From: Desulfobacterales bacterium
Lineage (GTDB): Bacteria > Desulfobacterota > Desulfobacteria > Desulfobacterales > C00003106
NCBI GenBank assembly: GCA_030613165.1
Contig: JAUWMN010000020.1
Coordinates: 1 to 11,783, forward strand
Length of the DNA stretch: 11,783 nucleotides
Direction: 5' to 3'
Positions 1 through 7,882 of this stretch are shown here, one piece after another. Each line of letters begins with the position of its first letter. Position 1 is the first letter of the stretch. The position numbers and the translations under genes were made by a program. The notes beneath the pieces are model-generated. The model saw nothing but the letters and a program-made list of their open reading frames with translations, was not told the DNA's origin and searched no databases.

Positions 1-558
1 GTGCCGGTGGGGATGACCCGGGATCTGTATATGGAATATAAGATTCAGGAGGCGTTAGTAGAAGAAAAAGCTTTTGATTTAATTGTTATGGGACGTCCCG
101 AGGGATCGGGATGTTATTGTCACGCGAATTCCTTGCTCTCAAAATATATGGATCAGCTTGCCGGAAATTATAGCATGCTCGTCATGGACAACGAGGCGGG
201 CATGGAACATATCAGCAGATTGGTAGCAAAGGAGCCGGAAGTATTGTTGATTGTCTCAGATCCAACCTTTCGAGGAGTACAGGCGGCTGAGAGAATATTA
301 AATCTTTCAAAGGAACTGAATCTCGGCGTAAAAAATGCTTACCTGATCATTAACCGCGTAGTTGGTTCTCTCCCGGAATCTGTAGATGAATTTGTCAAAA
401 AATCTAAAATTACATTAGCAGGATGTGTCCCGGAAGATAACATGGTTGCTGAATTTGATGCTAAAGGAAAACCCACATTTAGTCTTCCAAACGACTCCAA
501 GGCGATCCTGGCGGTAACTGAAATATTTAAGAAGATAATAAAAAAGAATGCTTCGTGA
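1..558 (+). CDS. cooC: CooC-like CO dehydrogenase maturation ATPase, 5'-truncated by the window
   Basis: This is the C-terminal part of a MinD/ArsA-type P-loop ATPase of the CooC family, cytoplasmic proteins that use ATP to help load nickel into carbon monoxide dehydrogenase. About 185 residues are visible. The segment GRPEGSGCYCHAN (about residues 31-43) carries the CxC pair (38 and 40) that in CooC binds metal at the dimer interface, and MDNEAGMEH (62-70) is the conserved switch motif. The N-terminal deviant Walker A (KGGxGK type) should lie upstream, outside the window, so the GTG at position 1 is probably an internal valine codon. The 3' end overlaps recN by 11 bp, suggesting co-transcription. 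No CODH or acetyl-CoA synthase subunit is visible here. The family call is firm; the exact client enzyme is inferred. Confidence 0.85.
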   Translation: MPVGMTRDLYMEYKIQEALVEEKAFDLIVMGRPEGSGCYCHANSLLSKYMDQLAGNYSMLVMDNEAGMEHISRLVAKEPEVLLIVSDPTFRGVQAAERILNLSKELNLGVKNAYLIINRVVGSLPESVDEFVKKSKITLAGCVPEDNMVAEFDAKGKPTFSLPNDSKAILAVTEIFKKIIKKNAS

Positions 559-2260
559 TCTTTCCATCAAGAATTTTGCCATTATCGATAATATCCACAT
601 TTCCTTTTCTAAGGGTCTTGCCGTTCTTACCGGAGAAACCGGGGCGGGTAAATCCATCATTATCAATTCCCTGAAACTTATATTGGGAGAAAGATCATCA
701 ACTGATCTAATAAAGACCGATAGGGAATATGCGGAGGTAGAAGCCTTTTTCGAGATAACTCCCGGTAGTGAAGCAGGAAGAACAATGGAAGCCCAGGGGT
801 TCAATCAAGGAGAAGGTTTGAATGTGCGACGCATTATTGCCGGGAACGGTAAAAATAAAATATTCATTAATGGTCATCGTTCTACACTGCAAATGATGAC
901 CAATATTACTGAAAAATTGATAAGTATATCCGGACAGCATGCCTACCAGATACTTCTGAAACCGGAACACCACCTTGCCATCCTAGACCAAATTACCGGC
1001 CTTAAAGAACTTCGAAACAGGGTCTCTGGGTGCTATAAAAAGATGCTTCCTCTAATAAAAAAACTTCATCAATTAAAAGAACAAAAAAGGCGAAAGGCCG
1101 AAGAGAGAGAACTTTTGTTGTTTCAGGAAAAAGAGATCGCCCTTGCGAATCTTTCTCCAAAAGAAGAGAGAGAACTGGACCGGGAGAGAGCCCGACTTAA
1201 GAACGTGGAAGTACTATGTGGGACACTTGGACGGTGTGTTGAGAGGTTGTATGGATCAGAAGGTTCAGTTGTGGAAGGGTTAACAGAGAGCGGAAAAGAT
1301 ATAGAGCGTCTGGGAAAGATTGATACAAAACTGATACCGATTGCTGAAAACATTCTTTCTGCCGCGTATCAGACTGAGGATTGTGTCTCAGACCTCCGGT
1401 CCTACACAGAGACCCTTTCCTTTGATCCGGACCGGTTGGAAAAGGTGGAAGAACGCCTCGACACCATTCAAAAACTTAAACGCAAGTATGGTGAGACCAT
1501 AGAGGATGTTCTTTGCTCTCTTGATAAGATAAAGAAAAAGCTAAGAGCGCTGCAAAGTTCCTCTGAAAGGATAGCAGAGCTCGAAGAAAAACTTTTTGAG
1601 CAAAACCAGACGATAGGTGAACTATCAAGAGAACTATCGGAGAAACGTAAAGAGGGGGCAATAAGATTTTGTCGCCGGGTGCAAGAGGAGTTGGGATCTC
1701 TTGAGATGCGAGGCGCCAAAGTTGATATCCTTTTTGAATACACGGAAGGAGACCCTAATAATTCCAATCAATATCTTAATGTAGATGGAAAGGTAATAGA
1801 TGAAACAGGGTTTGACCGCATATCGTTTTTGATTTCTGCTAATGTTGGAGAAAGGCTAAAGCCAATGATTGATATTGCCTCGGGAGGCGAACTGTCAAGA
1901 ATCGTTTTAGCATTAAAAGCTATAATGGCGGCCCGAGATGATATTGGAACCATATTTTTTGATGAAGTAGATGCCGGGATCGGAGGGGGTGTCGCGGAGA
2001 CCGTCGGACAGAAGATGAAAGAAATCTCTAAATACCACCAGGTTGTTTGTATAACCCATCTTCCACAAATCGCGCGCTTTGGCGACCACCACTTTAAGAT
2101 TTCAAAGGAGACAGATGCTGGACGCACATACACGACCATAGAACCGATAGATGGTGAGAGCCGTATAAACGAGATTGCCAGGATGCTGGGCGGTGTTAAG
2201 ATTTCGAAAAAAACCCTTGATCATGCAAAAGAGATGTTGGTTGGTAACAAAAAGGCTTGA
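548..2260 (+). CDS. recN: DNA repair protein RecN
   Basis: RecN is an SMC-like ATPase that acts early in recombinational repair of DNA double-strand breaks, on the nucleoid. The 570-residue length is normal for the family. The N-terminal half-domain opens with the RecN signature LxIKNFAIID and a Walker A motif GETGAGKS at residues 29-36. GQHAYQ (near 130) is the Q-loop-side RecN motif. Residues of roughly 150-400 are charged and Lys/Glu-rich, fitting the antiparallel coiled-coil arm. The C-terminal half carries the ABC signature SGGELSRI (445-452) and Walker B IFFDEVDAG with D472-E473, followed by a VCITHLPQIA switch region. The ATG at 548 lies inside the end of the cooC-like gene; the upstream Shine-Dalgarno is weak (AAGAAG region), so translation may be coupled. 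No missing catalytic residue is apparent. Confidence 0.97.
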   Translation: MLRDLSIKNFAIIDNIHISFSKGLAVLTGETGAGKSIIINSLKLILGERSSTDLIKTDREYAEVEAFFEITPGSEAGRTMEAQGFNQGEGLNVRRIIAGNGKNKIFINGHRSTLQMMTNITEKLISISGQHAYQILLKPEHHLAILDQITGLKELRNRVSGCYKKMLPLIKKLHQLKEQKRRKAEERELLLFQEKEIALANLSPKEERELDRERARLKNVEVLCGTLGRCVERLYGSEGSVVEGLTESGKDIERLGKIDTKLIPIAENILSAAYQTEDCVSDLRSYTETLSFDPDRLEKVEERLDTIQKLKRKYGETIEDVLCSLDKIKKKLRALQSSSERIAELEEKLFEQNQTIGELSRELSEKRKEGAIRFCRRVQEELGSLEMRGAKVDILFEYTEGDPNNSNQYLNVDGKVIDETGFDRISFLISANVGERLKPMIDIASGGELSRIVLALKAIMAARDDIGTIFFDEVDAGIGGGVAETVGQKMKEISKYHQVVCITHLPQIARFGDHHFKISKETDAGRTYTTIEPIDGESRINEIARMLGGVKISKKTLDHAKEMLVGNKKA

Positions 2261-2285
2261 CAACGGATATTTTACTTATTAGTTT
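2257..2285 (+). promoter_or_regulatory. Candidate sigma-70-type promoter for the cimA-ilv operon
   Basis: A perfect TTGACA hexamer lies at 2257-2262, overlapping the recN stop codon, with TAGTTT at 2280-2285 after a 17-nt spacer. The -35 match is 6/6 but the -10 match only 3/6, so this is a suggestion from sequence alone. Its position, directly ahead of the first gene of the branched-chain amino acid operon and after the end of recN, supports it. Transcription would start about 60 nt before cimA. Confidence 0.4.
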
Positions 2286-2313
2286 AACAAACTTAACCCG
2301 TATAGGGGGATGA

Positions 2314-2337
2314 ATGTTAACGTCTGTCTTGGTCTGA
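2314..2337 (+). other. Possible short leader open frame rich in Val and Leu upstream of cimA
   Basis: The frame ATG-TTA-ACG-TCT-GTC-TTG-GTC-TGA encodes Met-Leu-Thr-Ser-Val-Leu-Val and is preceded by AGGGGG at 2304-2309, a 5/6 match to the Shine-Dalgarno core with a 4-nt gap. It ends 14 nt before the cimA ATG. Two Leu and two Val codons in seven, before an operon for Val, Ile and Leu precursors, is what a leader peptide would show. There is no room for an intrinsic terminator between it and cimA, so classical attenuation is unlikely; ribosome stalling or translation reinitiation would be the model. A second overlapping frame (ATG at 2310, twelve codons, stop at 2346-2348) also exists. Such a short frame could occur by chance. 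Confidence 0.25.
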
Positions 2338-2351
2338 GAGATTTTTAAGAA

Positions 2352-3941
2352 ATGAAAAAAATTCTTCTTTATGACACAACCTTAAGGGATGGGAACCAGG
2401 GAGAAAATATTAATTTCTCCGTCGAAGATAAGATTCGAGTCGCTCAAAAACTTGATGAATTCGGAGTACACTATATTGAAGGCGGGTGGCCCGGATCAAA
2501 TCCCAAGGATATACAATTCTTTGAATTGGCAAAGAATGTGGATTTCAAGACAGCTTGTATTGTCGCGTTTGGAAGTACCCGAAGGCCAAAAACTCACCCC
2601 AAGAAAGATAGTAATCTCCAGGCGCTCCTTAACGCCAAAACCAGGGCGATAACCGTTTTTGGCAAGACATGGGATCTTCATGTAAAAAAAGTGATGTCTA
2701 ACACGTTAAAAGAAAACCTGGCCATGATCTCCGATACAGTGGCCTTTCTTCGTTCACAGGGCAGGGAAGTTATCTACGATGCCGAACACTTTTTCGATGG
2801 TTATAAGGCTAATCCACAGTACGCAGCAAAGACAATACAGGCCGCCGTTTCGGGAGGGGCAAACGTAATTGTCTTTTGTGATACAAACGGAGGGACACTT
2901 CCTTTTGAATTGCAGGAAATAATGGAACAGATCATGCCGACAATTCCGGTAAAAGTGGGTATCCATGCCCACAATGACAGCGGTCTCGGAGTCGCAAACT
3001 CCCTTGCCGCGGTCAAAGCCGGAGCGGTCATGGTTCAGGGAACGATCAATGGATACGGGGAAAGGTGCGGCAATGCCGACCTGACGGCAATTATACCGAA
3101 TCTTCAGTTCAAGATGGGTATTCCTTGTCTTCCCGATGAAAACCTTTTTAGACTTACCGAGGTATCTCGCTATGTAAGCGAGATTGCCAACATGCCGCCC
3201 TTTAATGGACGACCGTTTGTTGGAAAAAGCGCTTTTGCCCACAAAGGTGGAATTCATGTAAGCGCTGTCATGAAGACTTCAGAGGCGTATGAACACATGG
3301 ATCCGGAAAATGTTGGAAACAGGCGTCGCGTCCTGGCCTCGGATCAATCCGGAAAAAGTAATATAAATTATAAGGCAAGGGAATTTGGAATTAAGCTCAA
3401 AGAAAATGGTTCCGACAGCAGGAAAATTGTTCAGGAAATAAAACGATTAGAACATGAAGGGTATCAATTTGACGGCGCTGAAGGATCCTTTGAGCTTTTA
3501 ATGAAAAGACTTTCCGGGCAGTTTGATCCGCCGTTCCATTTGGAATCCTTTCGTGTAACCACAGAGAAAAACAAGGATCAACCGAGTAAGGCGTATGCGA
3601 CAATAAAGATTTCCGTGGGTTCTAAGGAAGAAATTACGGCCGCGGAAGGGAATGGCCCGGTAAATGCCCTCGACAACGCACTTAGAAAGGCCCTTAATAA
3701 GTTCTTTAAAGCAGGGCTTGAAAAGATGCATTTGGTCGATTTTAAGGTACGAGTCATTGAAGGGCAAGACGCTACTGCCGCCAAAGTGCGCGTCTTTATA
3801 GAATCTCGTGATGAAAAGAGGATCTGGAGCACCATCGGCGTTTCAGAAGATGTGATCTCAGCAAGCTGGGAGGCCCTTGCAGACAGTTTTAACTACAGGC
3901 TTTGCAAGGCCGTCGATGAGAAGAAGGGCAAGAAAGGGTAG
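2352..3941 (+). CDS. cimA: (R)-citramalate synthase
   Basis: This enzyme condenses pyruvate with acetyl-CoA to (R)-citramalate, the committed step of the threonine-independent route to 2-oxobutanoate and isoleucine. At 529 residues it has the usual length of the CimA branch of the DRE-TIM metallolyase/2-isopropylmalate synthase family. The N-terminal TIM barrel shows DTTLRDG at 8-14 (catalytic R12-D13), the CimA-type segment EGGWPGSNPKD, the metal-binding HAH at 205-207 and GYGERCGNAD from about residue 234. The C-terminal 130 residues or so form the LeuA-type allosteric dimerisation domain, where isoleucine inhibition would act. The ATG at 2352 is chosen because the protein then begins directly with the barrel; an in-frame stop lies two codons upstream. 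Its own Shine-Dalgarno is poor (GAGAG, 11 nt away). First gene of the operon, with 6 bp to ilvD. 2-Isopropylmalate or homocitrate synthase are less likely alternatives. Confidence 0.93.
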   Translation: MKKILLYDTTLRDGNQGENINFSVEDKIRVAQKLDEFGVHYIEGGWPGSNPKDIQFFELAKNVDFKTACIVAFGSTRRPKTHPKKDSNLQALLNAKTRAITVFGKTWDLHVKKVMSNTLKENLAMISDTVAFLRSQGREVIYDAEHFFDGYKANPQYAAKTIQAAVSGGANVIVFCDTNGGTLPFELQEIMEQIMPTIPVKVGIHAHNDSGLGVANSLAAVKAGAVMVQGTINGYGERCGNADLTAIIPNLQFKMGIPCLPDENLFRLTEVSRYVSEIANMPPFNGRPFVGKSAFAHKGGIHVSAVMKTSEAYEHMDPENVGNRRRVLASDQSGKSNINYKAREFGIKLKENGSDSRKIVQEIKRLEHEGYQFDGAEGSFELLMKRLSGQFDPPFHLESFRVTTEKNKDQPSKAYATIKISVGSKEEITAAEGNGPVNALDNALRKALNKFFKAGLEKMHLVDFKVRVIEGQDATAAKVRVFIESRDEKRIWSTIGVSEDVISASWEALADSFNYRLCKAVDEKKGKKG

Positions 3942-3947
3942 TACACG

Positions 3948-5606
3948 GTGAAGAGTGATACAGTCAAGCTTGGGATAGAAAGGGCGCCGCACAGGTCCCT
4001 TTTCAAGTCAATGGGTTATACTGACGAAGAATTGAGTCGTCCATTGATAGGGATTGCCAATTCCGCCAATGAGATTATACCGGGCCATATTCATCTAAAT
4101 AAGATCGTTGAAGCGGTCAAGGCCGGCGTTTATATGGCCGGCGGCACACCGATCGAATTCGGGACCATTGGGGTGTGTGACGGTATAGCCATGAATCATA
4201 TAGGGATGAAATACTCCCTTGGGAGCAGGGAGTTGATTGCTGATTCCATAGAGGTTATGGCTATAGCGCATGCCTTTGATGCCATGGTTATGGTGCCGAA
4301 CTGCGATAAGATTGTTCCGGGAATGCTTATGGCGGCAGCCCGCCTCGACATTCCAACAATAGTGATAAGCGGCGGCCCCATGCTGGTTGGACGGCTGGGT
4401 GAAAAAGAGATAGATCTGATCAGCGTGTTTGAGGCTGTGGGGGCGGTTAAGGCGGGGAAGATAACCGAGGAACAAGTCTTGGAAATAGAAGACAATGCCT
4501 GCCCCACCTGCGGCTCGTGCGCGGGTATGTTTACCGCGAACTCAATGAATTGTCTGACAGAGGCGATAGGTATGGGGCTCCCCGGAAACGGGACCATTCC
4601 CGCAGTAATGGCGGCACGGATACGGTTGGCCAAGAAAGCGGGGATGAAGATAATAGATCTTTTGAAAAAAGGGATTACCCCACGAAAGATTTTGACTGAA
4701 GACGCTTTTATTAATGCCCTTACCGCGGATATGGCGCTCGGGTGTTCCACGAACACCGTTCTACACCTTACAGCCCTTGCACGGGAGGCGGAAGTTGATA
4801 TTGATTTGGACAAGATCAACGAAATCAGCAAAAAGACTCCCCACCTCTGTTCCCTCAGCCCCGGGGGGAAGCACCACTTAGAGGATTTAGACCGGGCCGG
4901 TGGGATCTGCGCCATCATGAAAGATCTTTCAGACAAGGGTCTTATAAAGACCGAATGTATGACGGTCACAGGAAAGACCGTTGGAGAGAATATTTCATCA
5001 TGTGTTGTGCAAGACCGATCAGTTATCCGGTCTGTGGACGATCCTTATCATAAAGAGGGCGGCCTAGCGGCCCTATTCGGAAACATAGCGCAGTCAGGGT
5101 GCGTTGTGAAGCAATCAGCGGTAGATCCCAAAATGCTTTCCCATGAAGGGCCGGCCAGAGTTTTCGACAGCGAGGAAGAAGCGGTTACAGCCATTATGGG
5201 GAGAGAAATCAAAAAAGGGGATGTGATCGTCATCCGGTATGAGGGACCCAGGGGTGGTCCCGGTATGAGGGAGATGTTGACACCTACTTCAGCTATTGCC
5301 GGAATGGGGTTGGATGCCGATGTCGCGCTTATAACAGACGGACGTTTTTCCGGTGGCACCAGGGGAGCGGCAATAGGTCATGTCTCTCCCGAGGCAATGG
5401 AAGGGGGATTGATCGCCATAGTTCGGGATGGCGACACGATTTCCATTGATATTCCCGGCAAATCGATTAACCTCAAGGTTTCGGAAGAAGAGATTGAAAA
5501 GCGACGTTCAGAATGGAAGGCTCCGGAGCCAAAGATAACCAAAGGCTATATGGCGCGATATGCAAAGCTGGTAACATCGGCGGCGACGGGAGCAGTGTTT
5601 AAATAA
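3948..5606 (+). CDS. ilvD: Dihydroxy-acid dehydratase
   Basis: IlvD dehydrates 2,3-dihydroxyisovalerate and 2,3-dihydroxy-3-methylvalerate to the 2-oxo acids that precede valine and isoleucine; it is a cytoplasmic Fe-S enzyme. The 552-residue chain matches the short bacterial/archaeal form. Visible motifs are GVCDGIAM (C77), NCDKIVPGM (C119), [18 protein letters not shown] (C185, C188, C191), and near the C-terminus [19 protein letters not shown]. At residues 45-47 it reads Pro-Gly-His where [2Fe-2S] family members carry Pro-Cys-Asn, so an oxygen-sensitive [4Fe-4S] cluster is inferred. The start is GTG at 3948, with AAGGG (3934-3938) as ribosome-binding site lying at the end of cimA; the 6-bp gap implies tight coupling. 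Confidence 0.97.
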   Translation: MKSDTVKLGIERAPHRSLFKSMGYTDEELSRPLIGIANSANEIIPGHIHLNKIVEAVKAGVYMAGGTPIEFGTIGVCDGIAMNHIGMKYSLGSRELIADSIEVMAIAHAFDAMVMVPNCDKIVPGMLMAAARLDIPTIVISGGPMLVGRLGEKEIDLISVFEAVGAVKAGKITEEQVLEIEDNACPTCGSCAGMFTANSMNCLTEAIGMGLPGNGTIPAVMAARIRLAKKAGMKIIDLLKKGITPRKILTEDAFINALTADMALGCSTNTVLHLTALAREAEVDIDLDKINEISKKTPHLCSLSPGGKHHLEDLDRAGGICAIMKDLSDKGLIKTECMTVTGKTVGENISSCVVQDRSVIRSVDDPYHKEGGLAALFGNIAQSGCVVKQSAVDPKMLSHEGPARVFDSEEEAVTAIMGREIKKGDVIVIRYEGPRGGPGMREMLTPTSAIAGMGLDADVALITDGRFSGGTRGAAIGHVSPEAMEGGLIAIVRDGDTISIDIPGKSINLKVSEEEIEKRRSEWKAPEPKITKGYMARYAKLVTSAATGAVFK

Positions 5607-5613
5607 AAAACTT

Positions 5614-5621
5614 GGAGGTGG
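5614..5621 (+). promoter_or_regulatory. Strong Shine-Dalgarno that places the ilvB start at ATT
   Basis: GGAGGTGG at 5614-5621 is the best ribosome-binding site in the operon. The GGAGG core ends 7 nt before the ATT at 5626, ideal spacing for initiation there. It is 34 nt from the first in-frame ATG at 5653, far too distant to serve it, and no Shine-Dalgarno-like sequence precedes that ATG (GCGCGCAAGTTTTA). No in-frame ATG, GTG or TTG occurs between the site and 5653. Confidence 0.8.
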
Positions 5622-5625
5622 TAAT

Positions 5626-7311
5626 ATTAAACTTACAGGCGCGCAAGTTTTAATGGAAGTTTTAAAAGAAGAAGGGGTCGACACCATCTTTGGGTTTCCA
5701 GGTGGGGTGATCATTGATATTAATGACGAATTAGATAAGACCGATATACGGTATATATTGGTCAGACACGAGCAGGCCGCTGTTCATGCCGCGGACGGTT
5801 ATGCCCGGGCTTCCGGAAAGGTAGGAGTCTGTCTGGTGACGTCAGGCCCAGGCGCAACCAATACCGTGACCGGTATTGCGTCCGCGTATATGGATTCTAT
5901 ACCCGTGGTAGTCTTTACCGGCCAGGTTCCCACATCCCTTATAGGGAACGATGCCTTCCAGGAGGTAGACATCGTGGGAATTACACGGCCCTGCACCAAA
6001 CATAATTATTTGGTCAAGGATCCTAAAAAACTCGCTGAAACCGTGCGAGAGGCCTTTCATCTTGCCCGGTCCGGTCGTCCTGGTCCTGTATTGGTTGATC
6101 TTCCCAAGGATGTTTCCCAGAGTAAAATCAGTTTTGAGATGCCGCCGCCTCCCAAGATGAAATCGTATTCTCCGCACACTGAGCCGCACAAGCAGCAACT
6201 TGAAAAGGCAATAAAGCTTATTTTAAAGGCCAAAAAACCGGTGATCTTTGCCGGAGGCGGGGTGATCCTTTCCGGTGCGTACAAAGAGCTTACCAAGTTC
6301 GCCAAGAAGTTGAATATACCGGTAACTGCTTCGCTGATGGGACTCGGAGGTTTTCCGGGGACGGACCGCTTGTGGCTGGGAATGCTCGGTATGCACGGCA
6401 CCTATCGTGCCAACATGTCTACCGGGGCATGTGATCTTCTCATCGGGATAGGGGTTCGTTTTGATGATAGGGTTACGGGAAAGATAGACACCTTTGCTCA
6501 GAATGCAAAGATTATCCACATTGATATTGACCCCACATCGATACAAAAGAATGTTCCGATTACCGTTCCGATTGTAAGTGACTGTAAGATCGCGCTTAAG
6601 CAATTAAACAAACTTATTGAAAAGGTCGATTTAAAGGAGTTGCTGAAGTCCCGGCCGAACTGGCTAAAACAGATAGAGGAGTGGAAGAACACAACACCCC
6701 TGGCCTATGAACAGACGGACATTATAAAGCCCCAGTTTGTTGTTGAGAAGCTATATGAATTGACCAAGGGAAAAGCGATTATTACCACGGAGGTGGGCCA
6801 GAATCAGATGTGGGCCGCCCAGTATTACCATTTTGATCAACCCAATCATTTTATTACCTCCGGTGGTTTAGGGGTCATGGGGTTCGGTTTTCCGGCCGCT
6901 ATCGGCGCCCAGCTTGCCTGCCCCAAGAAGACGGTAATCGATATCGCAGGTGACGGGAGTATCCAGATGAACATCCAGGAATTGATAGTCGCTGTTGCGA
7001 ACAAGTTGCCCGTCAAGGTCGCTATTTTGAATAACCGCTATCTTGGAATGGTCCGTCAATGGCAGGAGTTGTTCTACGATAAAAGGTATGCTGCAACCAA
7101 CATGGAGCACGCGCCCGATTTTGTTAAGGTGGCCGAGGCTTACGGAGCGGTTGGGTTGAGGGCGACACGTCCTGCAGAGGTAGAAGAGATCATAAAGAAG
7201 GCTCTTGCCACCCCGAAAACCGTGATTATGGATTTTGTGGTTGAGAGGGAAGAGTGTGTCTATCCAATGGTTCCGGCCGGCAAGGCTATTACGGAGATGC
7301 TTTTGGCTTAG
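5626..7311 (+). CDS. ilvB: Acetolactate synthase large (catalytic) subunit, apparent ATT start
   Basis: IlvB is the thiamine-diphosphate enzyme that joins two pyruvates, or pyruvate and 2-oxobutanoate, to form acetolactate or acetohydroxybutyrate. With the start proposed here it has 561 residues. It shows FGFPGG (22-27), catalytic E49 in VRHEQAA, SGPGATN, and the C-terminal ThDP motif from GDG (442-444) to NN (469-470), followed by RYLGMVRQWQ, which fits the biosynthetic acetohydroxyacid synthase type. Codons from 5626 read (I/M)KLTGAQVLMEVLKEEG, the standard N-terminus of this family, but the first codon is ATT, not ATG. A strong GGAGG lies 7 nt upstream. The ATG at 5653 would remove the conserved N-terminal helix. 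A base-call error of ATG to ATT is possible. It lies 19 bp after ilvD and works with IlvN. Confidence 0.95.
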   Translation: MKLTGAQVLMEVLKEEGVDTIFGFPGGVIIDINDELDKTDIRYILVRHEQAAVHAADGYARASGKVGVCLVTSGPGATNTVTGIASAYMDSIPVVVFTGQVPTSLIGNDAFQEVDIVGITRPCTKHNYLVKDPKKLAETVREAFHLARSGRPGPVLVDLPKDVSQSKISFEMPPPPKMKSYSPHTEPHKQQLEKAIKLILKAKKPVIFAGGGVILSGAYKELTKFAKKLNIPVTASLMGLGGFPGTDRLWLGMLGMHGTYRANMSTGACDLLIGIGVRFDDRVTGKIDTFAQNAKIIHIDIDPTSIQKNVPITVPIVSDCKIALKQLNKLIEKVDLKELLKSRPNWLKQIEEWKNTTPLAYEQTDIIKPQFVVEKLYELTKGKAIITTEVGQNQMWAAQYYHFDQPNHFITSGGLGVMGFGFPAAIGAQLACPKKTVIDIAGDGSIQMNIQELIVAVANKLPVKVAILNNRYLGMVRQWQELFYDKRYAATNMEHAPDFVKVAEAYGAVGLRATRPAEVEEIIKKALATPKTVIMDFVVEREECVYPMVPAGKAITEMLLA

Positions 7312-7363
7312 CGGTCTCGAAAGAGTGCTTCAATTCGCTTAAAAGGGAGGCAAATAGAAAAAG

Positions 7364-7858
7364 ATGACGGAAGAACGTAAACACACGATTTCTCTTTTGG
7401 TAGACAATGAATCCGGCGTTCTTTCCCGGGTAACAGGTCTTTTCAGCGGAAGAGGGTTTAATATCGAAAGCCTGTGCGTGGCTGAGACATTAGACCCCGA
7501 GCTTTCGAGAATAACATTAGTGACCAGGGGAAGTGAGCGTATTGTTGAACAGATAAACAAGCAGCTTAATAAGCTGATAAATATCAGAAAGGTTATAGAC
7601 CTTACCGATACGGAATTTGTTGAGCGGGAAATGGCCCTTGTCAAGGTCAGGGCCAAAGAAGAGCACCGGGCGGAGATCCTAAGAATTGTGGATATCTTCA
7701 GGTGTAAGGTTGTGGACGTTAGTCCAGGATACTATACTGTTGAGGTAACGGGGAGCGATGAGAAAATAGCGGCGATTCTAAGCCTGCTCAAGCAGATAGG
7801 AGTAAAAGAGATTGCGCGGACAGGGGCCATTGCTTTGGCCCGTGAGGCAAAAAAATAA
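7364..7858 (+). CDS. ilvN: Acetolactate synthase small (regulatory) subunit
   Basis: IlvN/IlvH binds IlvB, raises its activity and confers feedback inhibition by valine. The 164-residue length is typical. The N-terminal ACT domain (about 6-80) reads DNESGVLSRVTGLFSGRGFNIESL; N15, G18 and N33 line up with the valine-contacting Asn11, Gly14 and Asn29 of E. coli IlvH, so valine sensitivity is inferred to be intact. The C-terminal domain (about 85-160) has the usual GSDEKIAAILSLLKQIG segment. The only possible start is the ATG at 7364, because an in-frame TAG lies at 7355-7357. The nearest Shine-Dalgarno, GGGAGG at 7345-7350, is 13 nt away, which is long. The gap to ilvB is 52 bp and to ilvC 24 bp. 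Confidence 0.96.
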   Translation: MTEERKHTISLLVDNESGVLSRVTGLFSGRGFNIESLCVAETLDPELSRITLVTRGSERIVEQINKQLNKLINIRKVIDLTDTEFVEREMALVKVRAKEEHRAEILRIVDIFRCKVVDVSPGYYTVEVTGSDEKIAAILSLLKQIGVKEIARTGAIALAREAKK

Positions 7859-7882
7859 GAAAAGCTTAAGGGAGTAATTTTT

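Noticed and set aside
2293..2320. TTAAC/GTTAA inverted pair as an operator or riboswitch stem ahead of cimA
   Set aside because: Only five base pairs enclose a large loop; the 91-bp leader is too short for a T-box and shows no known riboswitch motif.
4196..4969. 257-codon open frame antisense to ilvD
   Set aside because: It lies wholly inside a well-conserved gene, has no recognisable domain and is explained by codon bias on the opposite strand.
5653..7311. ilvB starting at the first ATG (5653)
   Set aside because: It lacks a ribosome-binding site and drops the conserved KLTGAQVL N-terminus, whereas the ATT at 5626 has ideal GGAGG spacing.
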